Positions 27,557-35,886 of a DNA stretch of 64,000 nucleotides are shown in pieces (position 1 is the stretch's first letter; each line of letters starts with the position of its first letter). The DNA comes from Streptomyces griseus (lineage in GTDB: Bacteria > Actinomycetota > Actinomycetes > Streptomycetales > Streptomycetaceae). A program made the position numbers and the translations under genes. The stretch covers positions 310,001 through 374,000 of the forward strand of contig NZ_UAVD01000033.1 in assembly GCF_900460065.1 (NCBI RefSeq), in the 5' to 3' direction. The notes beneath the pieces were generated by a model. It did not search any database. It saw only the letters and a program-made list of their open reading frames with translations, and was not told the DNA's origin.

Positions 27557-27814
27557 TCACGGTGTGCGGGGCGCGTCCTCGTTCAGGGGGCGGGCCAGCA
27601 GGGGAGTGCCGGGGACCTGGTGGCCGCCGCTGGCGAGCATGCGGACCTCGCCCCGGTCGCTGATCTCGGCGCGCACGATCCCCGTCTCGTCCTCGTAGAC
27701 CGGGAATCCGCCGGCTCCCAGCCGGTCGGTGAGCCGCACGCGGACCACGTCGTCCGCGGCGCCGGACAGCTGGAAGATGAGCTCGTAACGCTCGGTGTGC
27801 ACCTTGTGGTCCAT
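27557..27814 (-). CDS. DUF6296-like small protein
   Basis: 85 residues from the ATG at 27814 (MDHKVHTERYELIFQLSGAA). The segments GAGGFPVYEDETGIVRAEIS and DRGEVRMLASGGHQ match the small actinobacterial DUF6296 family as I recall it. Probably a single beta-rich domain, cytoplasmic, function unknown. Monocistronic, with a strong terminator downstream. The frame is open upstream, but those residues look like noise. Confidence 0.72.
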   Translation of the reverse strand: MDHKVHTERYELIFQLSGAADDVVRVRLTDRLGAGGFPVYEDETGIVRAEISDRGEVRMLASGGHQVPGTPLLARPLNEDAPRTP

Positions 27815-28002
27815 GACGGCCTCCGGGCCGGGCGCGGAGAATACGGCCCTGCCGCCATTGTTTCGCACCCCGGCGTCCACCGCCCGGGGAGCGACGGCCA
27901 ACGGGCGGACCCGCCCGGTCGATCGGGTGGTTCCCCGGTAGGACAACATGACCGGTGGCCCGGAGGGCTAGGCATGCGTGCATGAGACTTGAGCCTCGAC
28001 GA

Positions 28003-28794
28003 ATGAACAGTGCCTCCTCCCGTGCCCGCACCCTCAAGACGGTCGGCGCCCTCGGCATGGCCGCAGCCACGGCCGTTCTGATGACCGGATGCGGTCAGAG
28101 CCCGGACAGCGCGACGAGCGCGGCCACCTCCGAAGCCGCGAAGGTCGTCCCGCAGAAGCAGACGACGTCCCCCTCGGCCAGTGCCCGGCTGACCGAGGAC
28201 CAGCAGGAGCGCAAGAAGGTGCTCGACGCCACGAAGGTCACCTTCGACGACGCCGCCACCACCGCCACCGGCGAGGTGGCCGGGGGCAAGCTCGTCGACC
28301 TGGACCTGGAGGGTGTGGACGACGACGACCAGGACCAGAGCCCCAGCCCGACGGGATCCGGCAGCCCCACCGGTTCGGCCAGCCCGACCGGCTCCGCCAG
28401 CCCGAGCGGAACCGGCAGCCCGAGCGCGAGCCCGGGCTCCGAGGGCCCGATCTGGGTCGCGGAGGTCGCGGAGAAGGACGGCACGGTCCACACCGTCCGG
28501 ATCAACGCGGTCGACGGCAAGGTGATCGAGGCCCGGGTCGACGCGGACCAGGACGCGGACGACAAGAAGCAGACCGCCGACCGGCTCGCCCAGGCCACCC
28601 AGACCCCGCAGCAGGCCGCGAAGGTCGCCACCGAGAAGAAGAAGGGCACCGTCACCTCCGTCGGCCTCGACGACAACGACGGCAAGGGCGTCGTCTGGCA
28701 GGTCGACGTGGTCGGCTCGGACTGGAAGAAGACGACCTTCGACGTGGACGCGAAGACCGACACCATCGTCCGCGAGGAGACCGACAACGACTGA
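28003..28794 (+). CDS. PepSY-domain lipoprotein
   Basis: 263 residues from the ATG at 28003. Lipobox AAATAVLMTGC with Cys30 as the lipidated residue. Two PepSY-like units flank a disordered Ser/Pro/Thr/Gly repeat (about residues 108-138, SPTGSGSPTGSASPTGS-type). The second unit ends in VVWQVDVVGSDWKKTTFDVD and DTIVREETDND. PepSY domains are thought to inhibit or chaperone peptidases; no protease gene is adjacent. An ATG at 27982 is an alternative start. Predicted on the outer face of the membrane. Confidence 0.83.
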   Translation: MNSASSRARTLKTVGALGMAAATAVLMTGCGQSPDSATSAATSEAAKVVPQKQTTSPSASARLTEDQQERKKVLDATKVTFDDAATTATGEVAGGKLVDLDLEGVDDDDQDQSPSPTGSGSPTGSASPTGSASPSGTGSPSASPGSEGPIWVAEVAEKDGTVHTVRINAVDGKVIEARVDADQDADDKKQTADRLAQATQTPQQAAKVATEKKKGTVTSVGLDDNDGKGVVWQVDVVGSDWKKTTFDVDAKTDTIVREETDND

Positions 28795-28817
28795 CCGCCG
28801 CCCCGCCTGACCCGCCC

Positions 28818-28847
28818 AGGGGTACGCCGGACGTCCGGCGTACCCCT
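28818..28847. terminator. Perfect 30-bp palindromic terminator
   Basis: AGGGGTACGCCGGA, CG, and its exact complement, between the convergent lipoprotein and serine-hydrolase genes. Confidence 0.8.
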
Positions 28848-28900
28848 TCCACGTCCTAGGTGTACGGACCACGAGCGTTGTCAACGCCGATCGGGCTCGA

Positions 28901-30127
28901 TCAGGGCGAAGGCCTCCGTGTGCGGTCGAGCAGCCGGCAGACGAAGTCTTCCTGGAGCTCGCGGAGCGTGGCCAGCAGCCGGGGGTTGGTCGAGCTGTTC
29001 ACCTGGGAGGTGAGGGAGACGGTCAGCGACCGTTTGCCGTCCTTGGTCCCCGCGGCGAACTGCGTGTAGCCGGGGAAGTTGCCGGTGTGGCCGTACACGG
29101 TGCCGCAGCGCGTCGTGTACGAGAACACCGCGAGGCCGGACCTGTTGCGTCCCGGGCCGGCCGGTTCGGAGCTGCCCGCCACGAACGTCAGCTGCTGCCG
29201 CCTGACCTCGGGGCCGATGCCCAGCCCTCCGGCGTACCCCCGGATGAAGGCGCCCAGGTCCCGGGGTGTGGAGACGATGCCGCCCGAAGCCCACACGCCC
29301 GACGCGCCGAGCACCGTGCTGACGTCCTCGGGCGCGGCCGGCGGGTCCACCGCGTAGCCGTGCAGGTAGGGCTCGGGCAGCCGGTAGCCCTGCGGCAGGC
29401 TGGTGTCGCGCAGGCCGAGCGGCCGGTACACGAGTTCGGCGAGGAGCTTCTCGTACCGCTGTCCCGTGGCCGCCTCGGCCATCAGCGCCACGGCGATGTT
29501 GTCGGAGTTGGAGTAGCGGTACGCCGAGCCCGGCCGGAACCGCAGGGGGTCCCCGGCGACGTAGTCCAGCAGCCGGCGGGAGTCGAAGCGTCGGCGCGGG
29601 TCGGCGGTCAGCTCGGCGACGAACGCCGGGGCCTGCGTGTAGTCGGGCAACCCGCTGGTGTGGTTCAGCAGCTGGCGGAGCGTCACCCCGTGCCAAGCGG
29701 CGGGGAGCCGGGGCAGCCGACGGCCGAGGGTGTCGTCCAGGCCGAGCGTGCCCCGCTCGGCCAGTTGCAGGGCGACCGAGCCGCTGAAGGCCTTCGCCGT
29801 GCTGGCGATCCGCATGTGGTCGGTGGTCCTGGGCGGGCGCCCGCTGCCGAGCCGCGACGTACCCGCGCGGTACACCTCGCTCCGGCCGCCCGCCGTGAGG
29901 ACGGCGATGGCGCCGGGCGGGCCTCCCGGAGTGTCCACCAGCGCCTGGAGTCCCCGCCGCAGTTCGGGATCGACCGGTCCGTGCGGGCCCTCCCCGCCCG
30001 CGTGGGCCGGGCCCGACACCAGCCCGGTGAGCGATACGGCCGCCACGGCCGCGACGAAGGATCTTCGCAGCGAGGACCTGCCGCCGAGACGGGGGAGCGG
30101 GGCAGCGGGGCGCGTACGTACGGGCAC
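28901..30127 (-). CDS. Secreted serine hydrolase (class C beta-lactamase/D-Ala-D-Ala carboxypeptidase family)
   Basis: 408 residues from the GTG at 30127, preceded by AGGAGG at 5-nt spacing; that start gives a clean signal peptide (RRSFVAAVAAVSLTGLVSGPAHA). Active-site motifs: S109-x-x-K112 in IASTAKAFSG, Tyr-Ser-Asn in YRYSNSDNIAV, and HTGNFPGY in place of KTG. This is the DD-peptidase/esterase-like group of the beta-lactamase superfamily (compare R61 DD-peptidase with HTG). It probably acts on cell-wall peptides or small esters outside the cell. Not evidently a true beta-lactamase. Confidence 0.87.
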   Translation of the reverse strand: MPVRTRPAAPLPRLGGRSSLRRSFVAAVAAVSLTGLVSGPAHAGGEGPHGPVDPELRRGLQALVDTPGGPPGAIAVLTAGGRSEVYRAGTSRLGSGRPPRTTDHMRIASTAKAFSGSVALQLAERGTLGLDDTLGRRLPRLPAAWHGVTLRQLLNHTSGLPDYTQAPAFVAELTADPRRRFDSRRLLDYVAGDPLRFRPGSAYRYSNSDNIAVALMAEAATGQRYEKLLAELVYRPLGLRDTSLPQGYRLPEPYLHGYAVDPPAAPEDVSTVLGASGVWASGGIVSTPRDLGAFIRGYAGGLGIGPEVRRQQLTFVAGSSEPAGPGRNRSGLAVFSYTTRCGTVYGHTGNFPGYTQFAAGTKDGKRSLTVSLTSQVNSSTNPRLLATLRELQEDFVCRLLDRTRRPSP

Positions 30128-30313
30128 GGGGGCCTCCTGAAGGCGGTGGGCGTCGCGCGGAGCGGTGGGGTCCGCTGCCGCGAGCCCCAGCATCGGGCCG
30201 CCCGGCCGGGCTCGCCCGCGAGGTGGACCATCCGGCCGATCACCGCCACACCGCCGGCTCCGGACAGCACACCACCGCCCGCTCCACCGCCGTCGCCCCC
30301 CTTACGGCGCCGT

Positions 30314-30817
30314 TCAGTGGGCCGGGGGAGCGCCCCCGCTCAGATCGAGGACGTACCGCCGCCCGGGGCGGTCGCCGAACATGACGTCCTCCAGCGGTTC
30401 GAAGCCGGAGCGCGCCAGCACCGCTCGGGAACCCGTGTTGTCCAGCGTCGTCTCCGCGCGCAACGCGGTGAGGCCGTACTCCCGGACCGCCAGGACGCAG
30501 ACCTGCTGGACCGCCCAGGTGGCCAGCCCGCGCCCCGCGGCCTTCTCCGCTATCCGGTAGCCCAGCTCGGCCGAACGCTCCCGCACCCCGAGGAGGTTGA
30601 TCCGGCCGATCACGCCGCCGTCCTCGTCCTCGATGAGATGGAAGTGGTGCAGCCCCGCCTCCTGTTCGGCGAGCAGCTCGCGGTGGCGCTCGGCGAACGC
30701 GGCGAAGTAGGCGTCGCCCCGGTCGGGGATCGAGGCGGCGAAGTAGGCCCGGTTCTCCCGCTCGAAGGCGAGCAGAGCCTCGGCGTGGTCGGGACGGAGC
30801 CGGCTGATGGACGTCAT
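30314..30817 (-). CDS. GNAT-family N-acetyltransferase (RimJ/RimL type)
   Basis: 167 residues. The core has GGVIGRINLLGVRERSAELGYRIAEKAAGRGLATWAVQQ, the acetyl-CoA pyrophosphate loop (R/Q-x-x-G-x-G/A as KAAGRGLA), then ALRAETTLDNTGSRAVLARSGFEPL. This resembles acetyltransferases acting on ribosomal-protein or amino-acid amino groups, but the substrate cannot be given. About 130 bp upstream is the end of the STAND ATPase gene on the same strand. Confidence 0.88.
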   Translation of the reverse strand: MTSISRLRPDHAEALLAFERENRAYFAASIPDRGDAYFAAFAERHRELLAEQEAGLHHFHLIEDEDGGVIGRINLLGVRERSAELGYRIAEKAAGRGLATWAVQQVCVLAVREYGLTALRAETTLDNTGSRAVLARSGFEPLEDVMFGDRPGRRYVLDLSGGAPPAH

Positions 30818-30949
30818 ACGGGGATGCTAGGCGGTGCCTCGCCGGGGCGTCCCGCGCCCCGCGTCCTGCGCCCGCCTCCGGTCGGGGCCCGGCCACCCCG
30901 CCCGGGGGCCGGACGGGGTGGCGGAGTCGGTGCGGCGTGCGGCTTCCGG

Positions 30950-32983
30950 CTATCCGGGGTATCCACGCTCCAGCGCGTGGGCCAGGCCGCGTTCGGCGTC
31001 GTCGGCAGAAGCGCGCCGGTAGGCCAGCTCGTACGCCGAGTCGCCCGCGACCTGCCGGGCCCGGAGCTCCCACTGCTCGCGGATCGCCCCGAGCTCCGGG
31101 GTCCCCCGGTGCGGGTGGCCGATCATGCGCCAGTACGTGTGCCCGGTGCCGGAGGCACGGGCCGCGGCCACTCCGTTCCCCTGCGCGGCGATGGATCCGG
31201 CGAGCAGATCGAGGCCGAGCGCTATGCCGAGGCTGTCGTGGAGCTCGTGCTTGCTCGCGAGCATCGCGCGCGCGTGGCTCTCGGCATGACGAGGACGGCC
31301 CTGGAGAAGGTGGATGAGGGCGAGTTGGTGATCGGCGTACGCCCGTGCCCAGTGCTCGCCGAACCGCAGACTGATCCGCTGGAGCCGCATGGCCTCCTCG
31401 TACGCCTCGTCGAGCCGGCCGAGCGCGGACAGGGCGAACAGGCGTATCACCCGGCAACGCAGCTGGGAGGGGGCGTCCGCGGGGTCGCCGTCGTGCCGGC
31501 CCAGCGCGCGGTCGCTGACGGCGTACGCGGTGAGCGGCCGGCCCATCATCAGATACGTGAAGCTCATGGAGTGGGCCGCGAGCAGTTCCGCCTCCGGGTC
31601 CTCGTCGCGCTGTGCGGCGTGCCGGCACTCCTCGCCGGTGCGGCGGGCCGCGTCGTGGTCGCCCTGCAGGGTCAGCGTGATGCCCAGGGCCCACAGCGCG
31701 CGGGTACGGTGCGGACCGGCGGAGAGCGGCAGGGCCAGCACCCGTTCCAGATAGGTGCGGGCCTGGTGCAGATGGCCGCAGCAGCTCCAGAAGAGGCCCG
31801 CGCACCCGGCCATCTCCATCGCCATCTCCGGGTCCTCGGCCAGCAGGTGGTCCAGGGCCGCGCACAGGTCCGCGTGGGTGTCGGCGATCCGGTGGTACCA
31901 CAGGACCTGCGACGGCCCGAGCCAGCCCGCGTACGCCTGGACGGCGACATGGGCGAAGTGCCGGGCGTGCCGGTCCACCAGGAGCGCGTCCTCCGCCAGC
32001 TCCGCCAGCCACATCGCCCCGTACTCGCGCAGGGTGTCCAGCATGCGGTAGCCGTCCCCGGTCCGTCGGAGCACGGACTGGTCGGCCAGGCGTTCCAGGG
32101 CCGGTGCGACGGCCCGGGCGTCCAGTGGCCCGCCCGCGCACACCGCCTCGGCGTCCGGTGCGGTGATGACGCCCCGGAAGACGGAGAGCCGCGCCCACAA
32201 CAGCCGCTCCAGCGGCGCGCAGAGCTCATGGCTCCAGCCGATGGTGGTGCGCAGGGCCCGGTGGCGGCGGGGCCAGACGGTGTCGTCGGTGAGCTCCTCC
32301 GTCCGGGAGGCCAGCCGTCCGGTGATCTCCTGCGCGCTGCTCTCGCGGAGCTGGGCCGCGGCGAGTTCGACGGCGAGCGGTATGCCGTCGAGCCGACGGC
32401 AGATCTCGGCGACGGCGGCCGCGCTTTCGGGGTCGTCGAGCGAGAGGGCCGGGGCGACCACGGCCGCGCGTTCGTGGAAGAGTCGGACGGCCTCGTCACC
32501 GTCGTCGCCGGCGGAGAGAGGGGGCACCTCCACGCACTTCTCGCCCGCCGCGCCCAACGGCTCCCTGCTGGTCGTCAGGACCGTCAGACCCGGCGCTGCG
32601 GCGAGCAGTTCGGCCACGAGCTGCCCGCAGGCGCCGACGATCCGCTCGCAGCAGTCGAGAACGAGCAGCAGCCGTCGACCGGACAGCCATTCACCGAGCG
32701 CGGCCACGGGCCGGCGGGGACTGTGGTCCAGAAGTCCGACCCCGTCGCAGACCGTGGTGGCGAGCAGTTGCTCGTCGTGCAGATGGGAGAGGTCGGCCCA
32801 CCAGACGCCGTCGGTGTAGCGGTCCCGGGCACGCTCGGCGGTGCGCAGGGCGAGCCGGCTCTTGCCGACGCCGCCGGGCCCGGTGAGCGTGACCAGCCGG
32901 TGCTCTCGAAGTGCCTGTTCGACACTGCCCAGTTCGTTGTCGCGTCCGACGAAGCTGGTCGTCACGACGGGGAGGTTGCCCAT
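30950..32983 (-). CDS. STAND/NB-ARC-type ATPase regulator without an output HTH
   Basis: 677 residues from the ATG at 32983 (MGNLPVVTTSFVGRDNELGS). The NTPase has Walker A GPGGVGKS (35-42), Walker B LLLVLDCCE and the sensor TVLTTSREPLG. Then come PLAVELAAAQL (winged-helix region) and a long TPR-like helical half (RTYLERVLALPL ... LDEAYEEAMRLQRISLRF). Streptomyces AfsR/LuxR-like STAND regulators usually end in, or start with, a DNA-binding domain; here the C terminus ends ADDAERGLAHALERGYPG without one. It may act by binding another regulator. It is divergent from the alpha/beta hydrolase operon (about 240 bp). Confidence 0.85.
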   Translation of the reverse strand: MGNLPVVTTSFVGRDNELGSVEQALREHRLVTLTGPGGVGKSRLALRTAERARDRYTDGVWWADLSHLHDEQLLATTVCDGVGLLDHSPRRPVAALGEWLSGRRLLLVLDCCERIVGACGQLVAELLAAAPGLTVLTTSREPLGAAGEKCVEVPPLSAGDDGDEAVRLFHERAAVVAPALSLDDPESAAAVAEICRRLDGIPLAVELAAAQLRESSAQEITGRLASRTEELTDDTVWPRRHRALRTTIGWSHELCAPLERLLWARLSVFRGVITAPDAEAVCAGGPLDARAVAPALERLADQSVLRRTGDGYRMLDTLREYGAMWLAELAEDALLVDRHARHFAHVAVQAYAGWLGPSQVLWYHRIADTHADLCAALDHLLAEDPEMAMEMAGCAGLFWSCCGHLHQARTYLERVLALPLSAGPHRTRALWALGITLTLQGDHDAARRTGEECRHAAQRDEDPEAELLAAHSMSFTYLMMGRPLTAYAVSDRALGRHDGDPADAPSQLRCRVIRLFALSALGRLDEAYEEAMRLQRISLRFGEHWARAYADHQLALIHLLQGRPRHAESHARAMLASKHELHDSLGIALGLDLLAGSIAAQGNGVAAARASGTGHTYWRMIGHPHRGTPELGAIREQWELRARQVAGDSAYELAYRRASADDAERGLAHALERGYPG

Positions 32984-33226
32984 CACGGGGACATCCTGCC
33001 TCGCTGCGGCCCACCACCTCCGTTCATAGCGAAAAGCAGTCAGAAACGGCCGACAATGCATCCTGCTCGATCGGCAAGTGGCAGAGATCGAAGAGGCGGT
33101 GGGATCGTGCCCCGCCGCTCGGTGCCCGGTGCTCCGGCGGCGGCGCAGCGCCGGGGGCGGACGGAGCGGTGGCCGGCGGAACCGCGGCCGGGAGGCTCTG
33201 TCCTACCCCTGCGCTACGTTGCTGGC

Positions 33227-33940
33227 ATGACGCAATTCGTACTGGTGGCAGGGGCCTGGCTCGGGTCCTGGGCATGGCGTGACGTGGAGCCCGGCCTGCG
33301 CGCGGCCGGCCACGGGGTCCATCCGCTGACCCTCTCCGGCCTCGCCGACAGACAGGAAGCGGTGGCGGTGGGGCAGCGGACCCACGTCCAGGACATCGTC
33401 GACGTGGTCGAGGGCCGGGACCTGCGTGACGTGGTGCTGGTCGGCCACAGCTACGCGGGCATTCCGGTCGGGCAGGCCGCCGAGCGGATCGGTGACCGGC
33501 TCGCCCGAGTCGTGTTCGTCGACTCCAACGTTCCGGCCGACGGCGAGTCCTTCGTCTCCGGCTGGCCGGACGGCCGGGCCGGCGTCGAGGCCGCCATCGC
33601 CGCCAACGACGGCCTCTGGCCTCCGCCGGCCGCCGCCGACTGCGCGGACCAGGGGCTCACCGAGGAGCAGCTCGCCCGGTTCCTCGGCGGTGCGACCCCG
33701 CACCCCGGCGCCACGCTCACCGATCCCGCCGTCCTGGCCCGCCCCCTGGGTCTGCTGCCCGCGACGTACCTCACCTGCCTGCTCGACCAGCCCGAGCCGA
33801 GCCCCGAGGTACGCGAACTGCTGGCGGGCGGGCGGTGGCGGCTGGTCACGATGGACACCGGCCACTGGCCGATGTTCTCGCGGCCGGCCGAGCTCGCCCG
33901 CGTCCTGCTGGACGCCGCGGGAGCGGACGCCCGACGATGA
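33227..33940 (+). CDS. Small alpha/beta hydrolase (esterase)
   Basis: 237 residues: MTQFVLVAGAWLGSWAWRDV, typical of the EstC/hydroxynitrile-lyase-like group. Nucleophile Ser in VVLVGHSYAGIP; late His in TMDTGHWPMFSRPAELARVL. Cytoplasmic. Its stop overlaps the start of the zinc-ribbon gene (ATGA at 33937), so the two are translationally coupled. Divergent from the STAND ATPase, which might control it. Substrate unknown. Confidence 0.88.
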   Translation: MTQFVLVAGAWLGSWAWRDVEPGLRAAGHGVHPLTLSGLADRQEAVAVGQRTHVQDIVDVVEGRDLRDVVLVGHSYAGIPVGQAAERIGDRLARVVFVDSNVPADGESFVSGWPDGRAGVEAAIAANDGLWPPPAAADCADQGLTEEQLARFLGGATPHPGATLTDPAVLARPLGLLPATYLTCLLDQPEPSPEVRELLAGGRWRLVTMDTGHWPMFSRPAELARVLLDAAGADARR

Positions 33941-34152
33941 CGGCCACGCCCCGCCCGGAGCGGCGTTCCCCGGAGGAAGCGGCCACGGAACACCCGGAGA
34001 TCACCTACATCGGGTGCGCGCGCTGCGGCACCCTGATCGCCGGTCTCGACGGGCGTTACGCCTGTTCGGGCTGCGGCTGGGTCAACGAGTGGACCGAGGG
34101 CCACCGGCCCCTGCCCGAGGCCCGGCGACGGCGGCCGGCGGACACGACGTAG
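33937..34152 (+). CDS. Small zinc-ribbon protein
   Basis: 71 residues. Two CxxC pairs, CARCG (Cys27/Cys30) and CSGCGW (Cys43/Cys46), separated by 12 residues, form a single rubredoxin-like zinc ribbon. Flanked by charged tails (PRPERRSPEEAATEHPEITY; RPLPEARRRRP). It begins inside the stop of the hydrolase gene. It could bind nucleic acid or protein; no known family recognised. Confidence 0.72.
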   Translation: MTATPRPERRSPEEAATEHPEITYIGCARCGTLIAGLDGRYACSGCGWVNEWTEGHRPLPEARRRRPADTT

Positions 34153-34256
34153 GCGTACCGGCCGGCCCGTGCCCTGCCCCCGGCCCCGTCTTCACGCCCC
34201 TCGCGCCTTTGGCTCCCGCTCCTGGCGCGCCCTCCCGCCCTCCGAGGAGTGCAAAC

Positions 34257-34796
34257 ATGTCCGACCCGCACGACGCCGACGCGATCCGCGCGGCTCTGGC
34301 CGAGATCGCCTCACTGCTGGCCCCCGCGCACCCCGCCGTGGCCGAGGAGGTGCTGCGCGCCCACGACAGCCCTCACGCGTACGTCAACGCCTTCGGTGAC
34401 CGCCTCGCGGAGCGGGGGGTCGACGAGCCGGTGGACAACCTCGCCTGGATCGCGCTCATCGACGCGCTCGACGCACACGGCCTGCTCGCGGAGTTCGACT
34501 GGAAGGAGGACGCGCGGGAGATCCGGGCCCGGCTGCGGAAGCTGGAATCGAGACCCTCCGTCGATCCATGGGCGGACGGTGAGGCCGAGGACGCGCTCCT
34601 GCCGACCGAGCCTTTCCTGCACGCCTGCGGCCGCCGTTACCGGGAGACCGGTGCGGCGCTGGCCGTGCTCGACATCGAGTCCGACTGCTATCCGGTGGTG
34701 GGTCTGCGGGCCGCCCGTGCCGACGAGCTGACCGCGCTCGCGGCCCGCGCGGGCTTTCCCGTGCGGCACCTCGGCGTCGGCCGTCGCAGGCCGTGA
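34257..34796 (+). CDS. DUF6630-like protein
   Basis: 179 residues. An acidic helical N-terminal part (DAIRAALAEIASLLAPAHPAVAEE) is followed by VDNLAWIALIDALDAHGLLAEFDWKED and a C-terminal domain FLHACGRRYRETGAALAVLD ... SDCYPVVGLRAARADELTALAARAGF. This is the layout of the DUF6630 proteins as I recall them. Soluble, unknown function. GAGGAG lies about 9 nt before the ATG. About 100 bp after the zinc-ribbon gene, possibly the same transcript. Confidence 0.68.
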   Translation: MSDPHDADAIRAALAEIASLLAPAHPAVAEEVLRAHDSPHAYVNAFGDRLAERGVDEPVDNLAWIALIDALDAHGLLAEFDWKEDAREIRARLRKLESRPSVDPWADGEAEDALLPTEPFLHACGRRYRETGAALAVLDIESDCYPVVGLRAARADELTALAARAGFPVRHLGVGRRRP

Positions 34797-34968
34797 CGGA
34801 GCCGCCGCCCACGCCCTCCGGGGTGGGGCGGGGCGCTGTTCCAGCAGGTGCGGCGGGGTCCGCGCGCCGGAATGGAATCGCGACCGCCACCGCCCACCAC
34901 GTACACTCGCCCCCGCCTCCGCCGACCGGCAGAGGCTTTTCGCACCAGACCGCCGGGGAAAAAACCGT

Positions 34969-35127
34969 ATGAGTTCCGCAGACAGCACCGAAGCACCGAT
35001 CTACGCCGGCCTCGTCGAGGAGCACGGCGACGTGCCCGCCGAAGTACGCAGAGTCGCCGAGGAGGTCCTGCGCGAGGCCGACCGCGCCATCGACTTCGGC
35101 ACCGTGCGGACGGCCGCGGCACGCTAG
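34969..35127 (+). CDS. 52-residue acidic hypothetical protein
   Basis: MSSADSTEAPIYAGLVEEHG, then DVPAEVRRVAEEVLREADRA, then IDFGTVRTAAAR. A GGGGAAAAAA stretch precedes the ATG. The composition (acidic, one amphipathic helix about 23-45) and third-position G+C suggest a real short gene rather than chance. It lies about 170 bp downstream of the DUF6630-like gene. Function unknown. Confidence 0.6.
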   Translation: MSSADSTEAPIYAGLVEEHGDVPAEVRRVAEEVLREADRAIDFGTVRTAAAR

Positions 35128-35740
35128 GGACCGCGGGCCGGAAACCCCGGTCGCAGCCGTCTCGCGGCGGCCATGTCCATCACAGGACGATAAACGTCCT
35201 GCAACTATTGCCATATTCTTGCGTTCGTGACGCGATGGTTTGCTGAAGCGCCGTCGTCAGTGAAAGCGGGTGAGGCTGCGGTAGGCCGGGCGTTCGATCC
35301 TCGCGCCCGACGCCACCGCGGCCCCCGGTCGCCCCGTCACGACCGCCCGGCGGCCGTGCTTCGGTGAGCGGTCCACGCAGCCGCGTGGAGAGCGCTCCCA
35401 GCCGGCCGCCGAGGGGCGACGGCGCCGCGGGATCGCCGTCGCGCCCGCACCGGCCGGGCCTCCGGCCGTCGGGCCCTCTGCCGCCCGTTTCCCGTGGTGA
35501 TCCCGCCCTGTCGCCGTTGCCCGCGCCCGTGGGCGTCGCGTGCGGGCGCCGTGCGCCCCGCAGTGCTCCGGCCGCCCGGCGGCCGTCGTGTGCCCCGCGC
35601 CCCCGGAGCTCCCGCCGCCCCTGCGCTCGCACGGGGCCGGCGGCCGGGCCGCGGGCCCGTCCCGCATGCCGCCCGCGACCCGTCGGCGATCTCGCGGGTG
35701 AGCGTCCGCCTCCATGGTTCTCCACGGTTTCGTCCACCGG
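35128..35740. other. Gene-free region
   Basis: No frame on either strand gives a protein-like sequence; the open frames are Arg/Pro/Gly-rich noise. The first 100 bases are A+T-rich for this genome and contain a 7-bp hairpin (CAGGACG-ATAAA-CGTCCTG, 35183-35201) followed by TTGCCATATTCTTGCG. A promoter or small RNA start is possible there. The rest (about 35270-35740) is very G+C-rich with short repeats of GCC/CCG and shows nothing I can name. Confidence 0.4.
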
Positions 35741-35755
35741 CTAGGCCTGTAGCGG

Positions 35756-35798
35756 GCAAGATCTGTCAAAGATTTACGAAATCAACGTGACATCTTGC
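35756..35798. promoter_or_regulatory. 43-bp composite palindrome before the sugar-uptake operon
   Basis: Three inverted pairs share one centre at about 35777: GCAAGAT/ATCTTGC (outermost), TGTCA/TGACA, and GATTT/AAATC around ACG. Fourteen of 20 positions in each arm pair. It ends about 90 bp before the binding-protein gene. This looks like a LacI-type operator region controlling the sugar operon. No repressor gene is beside it. Confidence 0.6.
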
Positions 35799-35886
35799 GG
35801 ACATTCGTCGGCGGTGGTTGAGTGTGGCTCGCCGCACAGCTCGGGGCTGTGGGCTTCCCGCACTCCTGCCCTAGAGGGGTCCACCG

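Noticed and set aside
28330..28440. Tandem DNA repeat array
   Set aside because: The Ser/Pro/Gly-rich codon repeats are the linker of the PepSY lipoprotein, not a mobile or CRISPR-type array.
28901..30127. Beta-lactamase resistance gene
   Set aside because: It has S-x-x-K and Y-S-N motifs but HTG and an overall DD-peptidase/esterase pattern; nothing shows antibiotic hydrolysis.
29087..33940. A 1617-codon open frame on the plus strand
   Set aside because: Only its last 238 codons (from 33227) are protein-like. The rest is the shadow of minus-strand serine hydrolase, acetyltransferase and STAND ATPase genes, and consists of Arg/Gly/Pro-rich noise typical of high-G+C antisense frames.
35270..35310. 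tRNA-like T-loop sequence (GTTCGATCC)
   Set aside because: No acceptor stem, D-arm or anticodon arm can be formed around it.
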